A stretch of 39,275 nucleotides of DNA, from assembly GCA_001051155.2 (NCBI GenBank), contig JYIP02000010.1, forward strand, positions 1,334,991 through 1,374,265, written 5' to 3'. This document shows positions 1 through 11,199 of this stretch, one piece after another. The number at the start of each line of letters is the position of its first letter. Positions within the stretch are counted from its first letter, which is position 1. The stretch comes from Chrysoporthe austroafricana (lineage: Eukaryota; Ascomycota; Sordariomycetes; Diaporthales; Cryphonectriaceae). The translations under genes and the position numbers were made by a program. The notes under the pieces are model-generated. The model made no database searches. It was not told the DNA's origin and worked only from the letters and a program-made list of their open reading frames with translations.

Positions 1-1850
1 AATAGCAAGTATAAGAAGCAAATAATAAAATAGATTATTTATATAATAAATAGCAAATTAAATAAAAAGCAAGCAAAGCAAGCAAGCAAAGCAAGCAAAA
101 CAAGCAAAGCTTCGTTTCGTTCGTTTCGTTCGTTTCGTTCGTTATTCGTTTCATTTATCGTATAATAAATAATATTTATCGTTCATTTTCTTTATTATGG
201 TAATATAAAAAAAAAATAAAAGCAAGCAAAAAATCAAGTTTATAGCAAGCAAGAAATAATACGAAAGAAAGAATCTTTTTCTTTTCGTTATTTATTATAA
301 TTATCGTTTTATAATAAATTATTAATAAAGCAAAGAATAAAGAATAAATAATATATAGCAAGCAAAATATAAAATAAATCAAATAAGTTATAAGCAAAAT
401 AAGCAGCAAATTCAATTAATAATAAGTAAAATAAATAGTAAATAAAAAAGAATTTATAATTTATAAAATAAGCAGCAAATGAAATGAATAATAAGCAAAA
501 TAAATAATAGATAAAAAAGAATTTATAATTAATAAAATAAGTAGCAAGCAAAATGAATAATAAAGAAAGCAAGTAATACGGAAAATAAAAAATAAAGAAG
601 CAATATATAATAGATATAATAAAAAAGAAATTATCCTTTACTTTTTATGTTTTTTATTCTATATATTATTTTTTAGTTCTTATTTATTATATATTAATTA
701 TTTTATTTTTTCTTCGTTTCGTTTATCGTTATGTTTATTTCTTATATATATTGCTTATTTTCTTTTTTCTTTATTTTATATAAGTTCTTTTTTTTTTGTT
801 TTATATTTTATTTTTTCCTTTTTTCGTTTATATAAGTAAAAAAAAGAATATGCTTTTATTCTTTATATATTATTTATCATATATTATATATCGTTTTTCG
901 TTTATATAATATATAAATCGTTTATTCTTTATGTTTATATAATAAATAAAAGTAAAAATAAAAAAAATGAATAATACGTAATATAAAAAAAAAAAGGAAG
1001 AAAAGCAAAGAAAAAATAAAATATATAATATATATAATAAATAGAATAAAAAAGATAGAATAAGCAATATATAAGAAATAAAAGAAGGAAAGGGAAATAA
1101 AAAATAAAATTTATAAAAAGCAAAGCAAATTATTTAGAAAGTAAAAAAGAAAAAGAATAAAAAGAATATAAAATAAAAAATAAATTCAATATATAATACG
1201 TAATATAAAAGAAAGAAGCAAAAAAAGAAAGAAGAAATAAAAAAAAGAAAAAGCAAAATAAATAATTTTAAAGAAAAAAAATAGATTTAATTAATAATAA
1301 GCAAAGCAAATAGCAAATAAAACAAAGAATAAGCAAAATAAAAAAGAAATAAAAAAGAAATAAATGAAATATATAATAAAGAAAATAAAAAAATAAAAGA
1401 AATAATAAAGAAAATAAATAGCAAATAAAGCAAAAAGCAAATAAAATATATATTTAATAAATAAGAAAGAAGATAAAGAATATAAGAAATAAAGAATAAA
1501 AAAAATATATAATACATAATATGAAAAAATAAAATAAAAAATAAATATAATCAATAAAAGAAATTAAAAGCAAAGCAAAGAATAAATAAAGTAAAAAATA
1601 AATACGAAATAATACGTAATAAAGAATACAAAATAAATACGAAAAAGAATAAATAAAGCAAATAATAAAAAAAGTAAATTAAAAGCAAAATAAAAAACAA
1701 ATAAAAAAAAGAATAAATTTAATTAATAAAAAGCAAAGCAAATAGCAAATAAAGCAAGCAATTAATAAAGCAAAATAAAAAATAAATAAAAAAAAAATAC
1801 ATTATATAAGCAATAAATATAATAAAAAAAAAAGATAAAAAACAAATAAT
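1..1850. repeat. Low-complexity A+T block with strand-asymmetric composition
   Basis: This stretch is nearly pure simple sequence built from short words such as AATAA, AGCAA and AAAGAA, with no gene-like frame. Composition switches strand: roughly 200-610 and 940-1850 are purine-rich on the plus strand, 610-940 is pyrimidine-rich. The long open frames seen on the minus strand translate only to Phe/Leu/Ile/Tyr strings, as expected from T-rich triplets without stops, and are not genes. It ends abruptly where the 9.5-kb unit begins. Confidence 0.8.
61..160. repeat. Microsatellites (GCAA)n-like and (TTCG)n-like
   Basis: About 50 bases of imperfect AAGC/GCAA repeats run directly into about 45 bases of imperfect TTCG/TTTCG repeats. 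Confidence 0.85.
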
Positions 1851-2240
1851 AAACCCCGTATAATTGTTTAATTAGTCCGACTAATATCGCAAATTTTCCC
1901 GCGTTTTCTAACCAATTAAAATACATATTTCGATTAATCGAATTAACTAGAATAGCTGCATCCAATTAAAATTCCAAGAAAAATGGGTCCGAGCAGTCGA
2001 ATTTCAAGAATATTTTTATATTAGATTAGTCGATTCTATTTGATCAGTCGGCATCCTTATTCTTTCAATTAATCGAATTCTTATTAGGTTAGCTATACTT
2101 AATAAAAAGGACGGGAAAAATAAACCCGAATAATCGAATTATAAAATGCTTATTTATCAGATTATTCGATTCTATCGTATTAGTCGGTATCCTTATTATA
2201 AAAATCAATCGAATTCTCAAATTTATTATAAGTACTATTA
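1851..2240. repeat. Left-end cluster of iterated AGTCGA / AATCGAATT motifs (copy A)
   Basis: Within about 350 bp there are about ten related short motifs in both orientations. A perfect 7-bp inverted repeat ATTAGTC-C-GACTAAT lies at 1871-1885. Others are near 1931 (CGATTAATCGAATTA), 1995, 2025 (ATTAGTCGATTCTA), 2045, 2067, 2129, 2161, 2179 and 2207. Copy B keeps the arrangement. Such iterated sites at one end of a unit could be recombinase or helicase binding sites; that role is inference. Confidence 0.6.
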
Positions 2241-5200
2241 AAATCAATTAATTCCAAAAACTTTACAATACAAGCTTTATTATTGCTATTCCTATGCAAG
2301 CATTGAATTCAATTGATTCTAGAAAAGCCATTTTCTTTTTATTTTTCTACCCAATTGATTCCAGTCGCTTTAAAAAAGAATTCCTTTTTTTTTTATTTTA
2401 TATTAGAATAAAACCCTTTCCTATGCTAATATTTGCATAATTACGACAAATAATTTAGGCCTTTCTTTATTTCCTATACGATTTTTTTTACGAAACCATT
2501 TTCCAGCCTTATCCGGCTTATTGCTTTCTAATTGCAAGCCTTTTTGTATATATATTTTGGGCTTTCTATACGCTTCAATCGATCTTGCTATTTCTGCTTG
2601 CTTATAATACAAAACCCAAATAAGAATATCGATAAATGCTTTCCTATATATATAAACGATTTCTTTATTATATGCGAATTTGCCATTCTTTAGCCTTTTG
2701 AATTTCCTATATATATATTATAAGCAGAAATATATAAAGCAAGTTAAATAGTAACTTAAATACTTTTCCTTTTTTATCTCTGCTCGAATCCTATCCGTTT
2801 CTTGCTATAATTCGTTTTGAAACTTAAAGCATTTACATTAAGAATATACAATATTTACTCTTTATACGAAAAGGCAATATATATATTTGGCATAATAGTC
2901 GTATTTATTAGTATAATAGCATTACAAAAACTTTTCTAATGCTATAATTAATAAGGCTTAATCCGTATTTTATATCCGGGTTTGTTTTTATTATATTCGG
3001 TAATATTATAATGCTTATTATATATCTATATATTCCAAAAGCGGTAGCGGTAAGGGTTTGGTATATATTATAGCGGAAGAAGAAGCTAGCAAGAATATTA
3101 TAGCAAACGGAACGCCCGATAGATTAACAGAATAGTCTTTCCATATTTGGGTTGGGCTAAGCAATCTATCTCGCGAACCCGAAACGGGATTGCCGGGACG
3201 TTTCGAAAAAATAATCGCAAGAAATAAATTCGGCTTTTTGGACCAAAGTTTCGAGAGGCTCTTATCGTATAAGGTTAGGCTTTTATTATCGCTAATATCG
3301 CTTGTTACGTACGGGGGTAAAGCTCGAAATTTTGATTGCGGCTATAGCGGGAAGTCGTATAATGCTACCGAAAGCGTTTTGGATCCCGATTTCTATATAA
3401 ATACCGATAAAGTTAATAACGTATAGCCTCCCGGGCTTGCTAAGCGCCCTAAAGTCTGCTTAGGCTTAGCAGTACTAAAGAATATCGTATTGTACGTAAA
3501 GCGATCGCAATTTCTATAAGCATATTCCGCAAGGCCGTATATCTATCCTTGCCTTTCCCTATCCAAGAAATCTTTAATCGCTTTGCATATATATAGCGCT
3601 TATGCAATTTGCGCTATTATCGGGTTTATTATGCCAGAATATTCTATTAGGATTGCTAATATCCTTTATTCCTATATTTTGCCGAATATTTAGTATAGAA
3701 TTAATGCATTATACTTATTGATTATAATAATTAGTACGATATTTTTAATATTTAAGCTTTTTGCAATTGTTATAGTTCCGACTATCAAATTACTTAGCTT
3801 TCTCTAGCGCTATAGGGTTTATTCGTTATAATTCTTTGCATAGTAATAGCTATAACCGAGCTAGCCTGCTAAGATTTCTGCTTCTTATTTTGCTATATAG
3901 TAAATTAAGCTTTTCTCGCATCCTCGCAAGTATTATACAAGGCATATAATATGCGTATAGGATACTTTCTTATTCTCGGTATATAAAGAAAGATATTTAT
4001 ATTTTGGATACTTTATAAAGATCCGGAAGAGTTTATATTTAGTTAAGCTTAAGCGGCTTGTAAAGGTATTTAGTAGCGCTAGCAATAATATAGCTATAAT
4101 ATAAAGCTGTTTCCAATAAAGGCCGGCTAAGCGAATCCCGATATCTCGATATGCAAAGCAATACTAATTCGCAAAATCTTTTGCTAAAAGCATATAATAT
4201 GCTTTATTTAGTACGATTAGATCGATTAAGCCTTTTATATCGGTACAGGTCGCTTAACGTATAAAATTTATGCTTTGGAACGCTTCTGGCATAAAAAGAA
4301 ATATAGCTATTTCGAAAGTATTGCAAGCTTAATCCATATCAATCCAGAAAATATAAGAGATCTGGAATTATTTTAAGCATATTGCTATATTCCGCAATAA
4401 AGCGATCGTTAGTTAAATAATAAAAATTATTTTCCCGTATTTGATTATTGCTAGCAATATAAAGCTTATGCTTTTTCCCGTACCGGTTGGCGCTATTTAT
4501 ATAATATCCGTTACAATAAATTCGATAATTTATTATAAGAAAATTTCCTAATAAGGGAAAAGGTCCTTCCTTACTTTTAGCAGCTTATCCAAAGCGTCCC
4601 TGTTCTATATATTCCTGGCTATTTCGTTAATCCGGTAGGATTGCATAAACCTTTCTATTATCTCGACTGGATTCCTGTCCGCATTACGTTTTACCTTTTG
4701 CCCGGGCTTAGTTTCGATTTCGAAATAGTAATAAAACGCATTGCAAAGAAATATTTATTTCTGGAAGGCAATACCGAAATCGAATTCTATTGCGTAAAAA
4801 TGCTTGCTTACGGCTGCCGAATGCCCTGCATACTTTTCGATCAAGTCCTTTTTCTTTTCCAAATCCTTATTCTTATTGCTACTGCTGCCGGCATTTATTA
4901 TTTCGATACTGTAATCGTCCAGATTATCTGCGCGAAAGTACCGGTAAGCAATCCCTTTCAATACTTGCTTACCTTTCCGTAAGATTAGCTTCTTGCCGTA
5001 TATCCCTATACTAATATCTTGGATAAGCTCCTTAAAATATATTATTATAATAAGATTGCTTGCGCTAAATGCTTAATAGCTTAATAGCAAACTGTTTTAT
5101 TAGCCGATATTATTGCGCCGAATAAGGAATTGCATTTCCAAGTATTCCGCAAACGGCTGGATAATAAGAATCTATACGAAAACGAAATATGCATATATAC

Positions 5201-5987
5201 AATATAGCTTTTGCTAAATCTTCCTGGATTTGGATTTAGTTTTTTATAACGACTTATTCTATTCTATTATAAATGCAATCGAGTTTTCGTATAAGAAGAT
5301 ATTGCGCAGCCTTGCGGCCGAAATATTTTTATACTGGATGCTTAATAATTCGGGTATTCGAAACGGCTATCTTCCGCCTTATTATAGTAGCAAAGCGAGG
5401 CTAGCGCGGGCTTTCCGTATAAGAGTAAAATAGGCCCGAATAGCAAGCCTGGCCAAGCTGCTGCCGCTATTGCTATCCTATTTCGCCTGTATCTCGTAAT
5501 CTTTTTCTAGCTTATAAATGAAATGCTCTTTATAGCGCTTTACGATAGCAGTATTGCAATAGTTTGCCAGGAAGCTATATTATGCTATCGCATTCGCTTT
5601 ATTCTTGTAAAGTATAGCAATATCGCAAAAGGCCGGGATTGCGTAAACCGCATTTGGATTAGCAAGCTTTATAAGCAATTCTCGCATTATTCGTTCCAAA
5701 TTTATAATATTGGCTGCTATTATCTGATTAATCTATCTTTTTATTATTATAATCCCAAATCCTATTATCTTGGCATTCGTTATTTCATTTTATTCGATTA
5801 TAAGATCTTTAGCTTAATTCCGTACTCAGATTTTATATATAGCTAATGCTTTGTATAGCAAGGCTAATAGCAAAAATTAATAGTTATTTAGCAAAGTATA
5901 AACAATTAGTTCTATAAGCCTTATTAAGCAATGCAGCCGATTTATTGCAAGTTAGCCGAAGTCTGGATAGTCTTTGCCGCTATTATC

Positions 5988-6045
5988 TATTTTTCTATTT
6001 CTCTCTCTCTTTCTCTTTCTTTCTCTTTTCTATTTCCTTTTTTCT
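5988..6045. repeat. CT-rich microsatellite in helicase gene (copy A)
   Basis: Imperfect TTTCTC/CTCTCT tract, kept in copy B at about 15481-15538. On the coding strand it would give a charged Lys/Glu/Arg linker, or it marks an intron. Confidence 0.7.
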
Positions 6046-6054
6046 TAACGGTTG

Positions 6055-6123
6055 GATTCAATTAGGTCTATAAAAATAGAATCCGTTACGATCCTATATT
6101 CTTTTCTAAGCTTAATCGTATCT
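6055..6123. repeat. Miniature inverted-repeat element (copy A, inside the helicase gene)
   Basis: Left end GATTCAATTAGGTC and right end CTTAATCGTATC are degenerate inverted copies, 69 bp apart end to end. It lies beside a CT-rich microsatellite (5988-6045) exactly where the helicase reading frame changes, so it may be part of an intron or an insertion. Confidence 0.45.
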
Positions 6124-7650
6124 AGGCTTGCTAAAAGAGATATTCGCGCTAAAAAGTATTGCAATTCTTTTGCGTTTTTGCAAGGGGTTAGGAAAAAAGG
6201 AAAAAGACTGGAACGGCAGGATTAGCCTACTTTTGTCTAATTGGCTTTAGTACGCAATATCGTATATTAATATAAAGGCTATTTTGATAAATATATCGTA
6301 ATATCTGCCGAACTAATAGCAATTCCGCTAGGAAATCGTAGCCGGGTTAATATATAAGCAAGCTATAGCGGAATGGATTATATTTCTATATTTATTCGCT
6401 ATAAAGCGCTATTGGAATATCGATAGCATTATTGCATTTATTGCTGCATCCTAGCCTTCCGGCTTTTCGTTTGCTACTATAGCAAGCAGAGCTATTATAC
6501 TTGCCTACTAATCCGTATTGAGAGTAACGATAAGGCGAGCTATACGGCTTATTGCAGCTATATAAACAATTACTTTTCCGAAAGTCCCGTAATAATATTC
6601 TAAGGTTTTTTCCGCAATATTCTATAGAAAAGGGCTTGCAATCCTAGCATTCCCGTACGAGCGCCTATTAAGCTGCTGCAAGATTAGCTCGCCCTTATTT
6701 GCCAATACGCGCTAAATTGCCAAAACCCTTTCTTTCAGATAATATAAATACAAAGCTAAAATAGCAGCCAGCTCCTTATTTTCTATATACGCAATTACTT
6801 CCTATGCAATATAGCCAGCCAGATATTTGCCAAAACCCATTTCGTTCGCAAACGGGTTAAGTATTACGAATAAGCCTTTTTCGAGCGGTTTATCGGCTAT
6901 ACGCTATTATTGCTAAAGCGATCTGAACTATTATACGAAGCTCGGTTTCGGTACGGGTAGCGCGCTATATATTACGCTAAAGCATTGCGAGAGCTTGCTT
7001 ATTTTAATTTATTATACTATTGCCCTTTCGATTTAGCCCCGGTCGGAATAGCGTATTCGGAAATGCTTATAGGCCTATTACGATATAATATGCGTTACGC
7101 TATAATAAGTATACTTAAACCCTATTTGGGTATCGAAAAAAGATAAAAGCTCGATAAGCTAGCAAGATACGAATTCGGTTAATTAGCTCTGAATATTGTA
7201 TATTTATTTGTCCGTTATTAATGCAATTTGCTAGCCGGCCGCTTGGATTTATCGCGCCCGTATTGCCGCTTTAATATGCGGTATCGCGATATATTCGTAT
7301 AAGTATTTATTAAAAGCCTTGCGAATAAGTATAATGAGCTCGTAATATTTATAGCAGAAAATTATATGCAAGCTTTGGATTGCTAGGAAAGAGTTCGTAT
7401 CGATCGTTACGTTACCGCTACTGCTTAGCCCTATCGCTATTGCGAATGCCTTTGCTTCTATTGCTTTTGCAATCTCTAGATTGCAAGCCCGGTAATTTAT
7501 AAGGCGTAATAATATGCATTCTGTTATTTATATACGAAAGCGTAATAATAGCTCTATTTAAGCTTATTATCGCGCGTATTTTCGAAAAGCTCGAAACGGA
7601 TAGGGCTTTTTTCCTTCTTTTTCTTTTATAATGCATAGCGCAAGAAATAG

Positions 7651-8121
7651 CATAAGCGGGCGCATTTTCCTTTTCTTAAGCGAAACTTCTTTTATAGCAA
7701 AAGGTTTTCTGTCTTTTATTATTCCGCTTTTCCCTTTTTATAATAATCTGTATTATAGCCTTCCCTTTTCGCAATTGGCCGATTCGAACGTATTCGATTT
7801 TTTTCTTTTCTCAAAAATACGATTTTAGCAATTGCGCTTAAAATTATTATATCGTCGCGCTTTATAAGCCTCGCTATATAAATCGACATTCTCGATATAT
7901 ATCAAGCCTTTTATTCGACCCGTATTTAGCCGTATGCCTTATATTAAGCTAACGGATTCTAATTAGCCGCTTTATGCTAGGCCGTACGTACGGGGCTAGT
8001 TCCCTTTTTTTTTTTCTTGCTATTAGATTTACTTAAGCCCAAAAAGGCATTTCGGGCCCGCTAGCGCTAGTCCGGAAACAGCTAGCGTATATATACGTAA
8101 TATTATTAGGGCGAAAACAGA
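7651..8121. other. Spacer between helicase gene and small minus-strand gene (copy A)
   Basis: No convincing reading frame. It contains an OrsD-family-unrelated A/T stretch and, at 8026-8050, a half-element resembling the miniature inverted-repeat ends (GATTTACTTAAGCCC). A start codon for the helicase may lie at its left edge, but RIP-like mutation makes this undecidable. Confidence 0.5.
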
Positions 8122-8574
8122 CTAGCGCTTTATTAGCTGCATTAGCGAAGCTCGCTATTTCTTTTTATTCTGTTTTGCTAGCCAAGCCAGCCTTCTTTTT
8201 CTTTTCCTTTTTCAATAATTATACCTATAGCAACTACTAAATATATTAACTTTTTCAATATCCTTATCGACTTGTTTCCTATTATGCCGTTTCGTTTCTT
8301 TTGCCTTTTCGCTTTCAAGTATTTTATTTCGCTAGAATATCGCTATAGCTTTTCGGGCGCCTAGCTAGGCCTTTATAGCTATCTGTATAGCTATCTAGAC
8401 GCTTTCGTAATAGCGGCCCTTAATTATTTCCTTTCTTAAAAACCGGCCGTTTTCTTCGTATTTCGTATAGTTAAGTACTTACTTTTTGCCCTGTATTTAA
8501 TTAACCTTTTTGGTAGCTTCTTTTTCCGAATACGTTTGCTTATTGCGCGCTTCTTTATTATTTTCCTTTTTTTT
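8122..8574 (-). pseudogene. Small basic protein of unknown function (copy A)
   Basis: A minus-strand frame of about 150 codons, read through several TAG codons. It includes a Gln/Ile/Ala-rich helical stretch (YESVQIAIQIAIKAQLGARK) followed by Lys/Arg-rich sequence. Copy B has the same frame with CAG (Gln) at three positions where copy A has TAG, which supports coding on this strand and shows C-to-T change on the coding strand. A TAR triplet at 8122-8124 is shared by both copies and is taken as the end, although it could be a mutated Gln. It is divergent from the AT-hook gene, with only about 60 bp between. I do not recognise the family. Confidence 0.5.
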
Positions 8575-8622
8575 TTGAGCATAATCGAGTCCAGCTATGC
8601 TAGGAAAGCTGGAAAAAAAAAA
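8568..8622. promoter_or_regulatory. Short divergent spacer with hairpin potential (copy A)
   Basis: A T-run, then CCAGCT-N10-AGCTGG, then an A-run, form a nested inverted arrangement between the two divergently oriented small genes. It could serve as a shared promoter region; the stem is eroded in copy B. Confidence 0.35.
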
Positions 8623-8624
8623 AT

Positions 8625-9263
8625 AATACGGGTAAGCAAAAGAGCATTAAAGAAAGATATAAAAGAACTATAGCGCCCGAACGGAAATATACCCGCAAAG
8701 GCAAGAAGGGTATAGCTGCTAAAGCTGCAAATTAAAGCAATAGCGGGCTAGCTTTGTCTGCTACGCTTACTAATAGCCAGCTTAAGCCTTCCAGTATCCC
8801 GAAAAAGAAAGGCCGCCCTATTAAAGCCCTTATCGATAAAACAGCTATTGCCGCTACTTGCAAGAAAATGGAAAAAGAGATTAAAGCTAAAATTAAAATA
8901 GCTTTAGATTAGAAAATCTTCGATTTCAGCTTTATTCGCTTTATTCCTATCGCGACCGATTGCGCTATCGCTTTCTAGTTCCTATAAAATTACGATTTTA
9001 TAGAAGGTTCCGATTGCAAAATTGTTAAGCTTTTTTAGTAATATAAAGATTATAGCTATTACTTGCCCGCTTTTGCAAAAAAGAGCTATATAAGCAAAAC
9101 CTATTAAATGAAATATGCCGAATAGCAAGCTATGCCCAATTTTTATATCCGGGAAACTCGTATATTTGTAAAGCTAAACTAGGCTTCTTTCCCGAAAAGG
9201 TTTATTATGCAATATTAGGGCTTTCGCGATACTGCTTGCTTTAATAATTTCATTTATAAATAA
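8625..9263 (+). pseudogene. AT-hook-containing basic protein (copy A)
   Basis: A plus-strand frame of about 210 codons ends at TAA 9261-9263, a stop present in both copies. The N-terminal third is strongly basic and contains PKKKGRPIKA, a classical AT-hook core (GRP flanked by Lys), pointing to minor-groove DNA binding. The C-terminal two thirds is a globular-looking sequence with Phe/Tyr-rich segments and no motif I recognise. Internal TAG/TAA codons fall at likely Gln positions. In copy B the AT hook has decayed to KKKSCFTKA by transitions. Position next to a recombinase/helicase gene suggests a DNA-binding accessory factor; this is inference. Confidence 0.6.
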
Positions 9264-9326
9264 AGTATATCGATTATACTATTTATTTTGCTTTTTTCTT
9301 TTTGCATTCTGGTTTTATAAGCTATA

Positions 9327-9382
9327 GACTCGATTAGGCCTAAAAAAAATCCCAAGTTTTATTTCTAAGCGCAATCGAATCC
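9327..9382. repeat. Miniature inverted-repeat element, 56 bp (copy A)
   Basis: Ends GACTCGATTAGGCC and GCGCAATCGAATCC are inverted copies; the element has the same length in copy B (18819-18874). Confidence 0.55.
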
Positions 9383-9481
9383 AAAGCCTTAAAAAAATAG
9401 CAGAAATTATAAGAAAATGCCCATAGTCTTAATATTGCTATTTCTTTTTTTTTCCTTATTTTTTTTTTTCTATTACTGCTC

Positions 9482-9542
9482 GATCCAATTATACCCAAAA
9501 AGGTATTTATATAAGCTTATTATTCCTGGGCCTAATCGAATC
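9482..9542. repeat. Miniature inverted-repeat element, 61 bp (copy A)
   Basis: Ends GATCCAATTATACCC and GGGCCTAATCGAATC pair over 11 of 15 positions, most mismatches being transitions; conserved in copy B (18974-19034). Confidence 0.55.
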
Positions 9543-9621
9543 TATTAGAGCTGGAAAAAAAGGAAAAGGAAAATAATATAGGAAAAGCGGAAAAAAATAG
9601 CCGGTCCTTTATGCTAACGGA

Positions 9622-11199
9622 ATGTTATATCCAAGTTTACGACTTCTTAATCTTGCTTATTCCTTTATTAGCAAAATAAATAGCAATCGATCGTATAATT
9701 AAACCAAAATCTTTGCTATTTTCAAGATTATAATATTTAGCCTTGCTATACGCAAGATTATAGCCCAGATATGCAAAGAGAAATGCGAATTGCTTGCGGA
9801 TTTTCCTAAAGCGATAGCGTATTATATTATAAATGCAAGCTTGCAAGAAAACAGCCCTAATAATTATGCATATAGTACTGCATGCCTTTACGTTTACTTT
9901 ATTTTCCTATTCTATCGCAAAAGGGATAATTATATTAAACTAAACTATTCGGTATACTAGCGAAAATATAAAGCCGAATAGCAAAATAGCTAGAATCCGT
10001 TTCGGGAAAATTTCAAAATATCGCTATAGAACCTTAACAATACGCAAAACCCGTTCCGCTTTACGATAATCGATAATAATATATACGTTAACGGCCGCTC
10101 TTTTAGCAGCTATGCGCTAGAAAACTGGCAGCAAATATATGCTATGCTTGGCATTATTTATTACGAGCATAAGGATATTGTACGAATTCTCGGGTTTCTT
10201 AAAATAATAATTGCTGCTAACGAGCTGCTATATTGGATAAGCGATACGGAAATAGGAATGCTAATAAAGGATACGAATACGGAATAAATAACGCTATAGC
10301 GTAACTATATTAATTATAACCGCTTCTATACGGCGCTGCTTGCGAATAGCAGCTGGAAGTCAGAAGCTATAGCGTATATTAATATATATTTTGCCAATTA
10401 TTGCGCCCAGAACGGTACGAAAACCTTGCCCGAAATAATAGCGGAACTGGAAGCCGCTATCGTATTTACGATAGAGAAGCATTCGGCGCTAATAAACTGT
10501 ATAGCGCGCTCGAATGCTATTAAAAACCTAATATTCGCAAACCGGACCCTTATAGATTTCAAAATATAATAGCTTTTCGCCTTGCAAATCTGGCAGTTTT
10601 ATAGCCTTACTTATAACTTGGAAGCGCAGGATATAGATTGCGCTATTAATCCCGCCTTTTCCGAGCTTATAATGCCGGAAAAGCAGGCCGAATACTTTAA
10701 TGCCTATATTGCAATTACGGACGTATTCGCGCTAGAGCTTGCCAAGTCGAACGGCATTATTTATATAGATACGGAAAAGCATTACGAGAAAGCTAATAAA
10801 ATGCTTGGCGCTATATATGCCCTAAATAAAATAATAACGGGCAATATACTGCTTATATATAACTGGGATTAAGTATTCGCTATATTCGGTATAAGCGAAG
10901 AAGATTAGCGGGACGGGATATATAATCGCAAGAATACCGAGCGCTAATGCCGGGATATTATTAGCAAAGCGTATATTACGCTTAAAATATCGATAAAGCC
11001 AAGTAGCGCTGCTTAAAATAAAAAGAAAAGATACGCTATCGAAAGCGAGAGTAATAAAGAGGATAATAAGAGCGATAAGAAGGACGAGAGAGCCAATAAT
11101 GAAAAGGACGATATTGCTAAAGAAAGCGGTAAAAAAGATATCGCTATCGGAAATCCGGACGAAATTATTAAACTTGCTTTCCAGTTTAAATAGTATTAG
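9622..11199 (+). pseudogene. Unrecognised ~525-codon protein with acidic/basic tail (copy A)
   Basis: A single plus-strand frame runs from an ATG at 9622 to about 11199, interrupted by a dozen or so TAG/TAA. The other copy supports it: LYWISDT and SSWKSEA in copy A read LY*ISNT and SS*KSEA in copy B, i.e. TGG to TAG. The first ~150 codons are rich in aromatic and aliphatic residues, the middle (10050-10870) is a well-behaved globular sequence containing QIWQFYSLTYNLEAQD and IMPEKQAEYFNAYIA, and the last ~100 codons are highly charged (SNKEDNKSDKKDERANNEKD). I do not recognise the family. It is the right-most gene of the unit and points away from the helicase. Confidence 0.6.

Larger units (their letters stand above)
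2421..7650 (-). pseudogene. OrsD-like / tyrosine-recombinase-like / RecQ helicase, RIP-degraded (copy A)
   Basis: Large fungal helicase of the telomere-linked (TLH-like) RecQ type, read through TAG/TAA stops. The core and C-terminus share one frame from about 5990 down to a TAG at 2421 (~1,190 codons). The N-terminal ~500 codons (7650-6180) lie in another frame, separated by a low-complexity stretch with a mini inverted repeat. N-terminal part: remnant Cys/His finger and the segment NPFANEMGFGKYLAG, matching the OrsD-type (PF12013, from memory) N-terminus of this family. Middle: recombinase-like box with RIPELL (Arg 5358-5360), Lys 5253-5255, AGHSAAVSKHFYA with His 4821-4823 and Tyr 4794-4796. 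Helicase: intact Walker A APTGTGKS (4470-4493), DEAH decayed to NKAY (4197-4208), motif V/VI region 3690-3788. A basic, coiled-coil-like tail ends at 2421. The helicase would unwind DNA; the recombinase assignment is inference. Zinc-finger residues are largely lost. Confidence 0.8.
9264..9621. other. Spacer with two miniature inverted-repeat elements (copy A)
   Basis: Non-coding A+T-rich spacer between the two plus-strand genes. It is occupied mainly by two small inverted-repeat elements listed separately and by T- and A-runs. Confidence 0.6.

Noticed and set aside
176..1554. Several open frames of 60-90 codons on the minus strand
   Set aside because: They encode only Phe, Leu, Ile and Tyr strings produced by T-rich simple sequence; no start context or conserved motif.
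7418..7636. Minus-strand open frame with basic N-terminus
   Set aside because: It is out of phase with the helicase N-terminal frame, which covers the same bases with family-like sequence.
9637..9846. Minus-strand frame ending in ISKIKKS, conserved in both copies
   Set aside because: It extends coherently for a while, but it overlaps the plus-strand gene whose start and phase fit better; kept only as a possible alternative reading.
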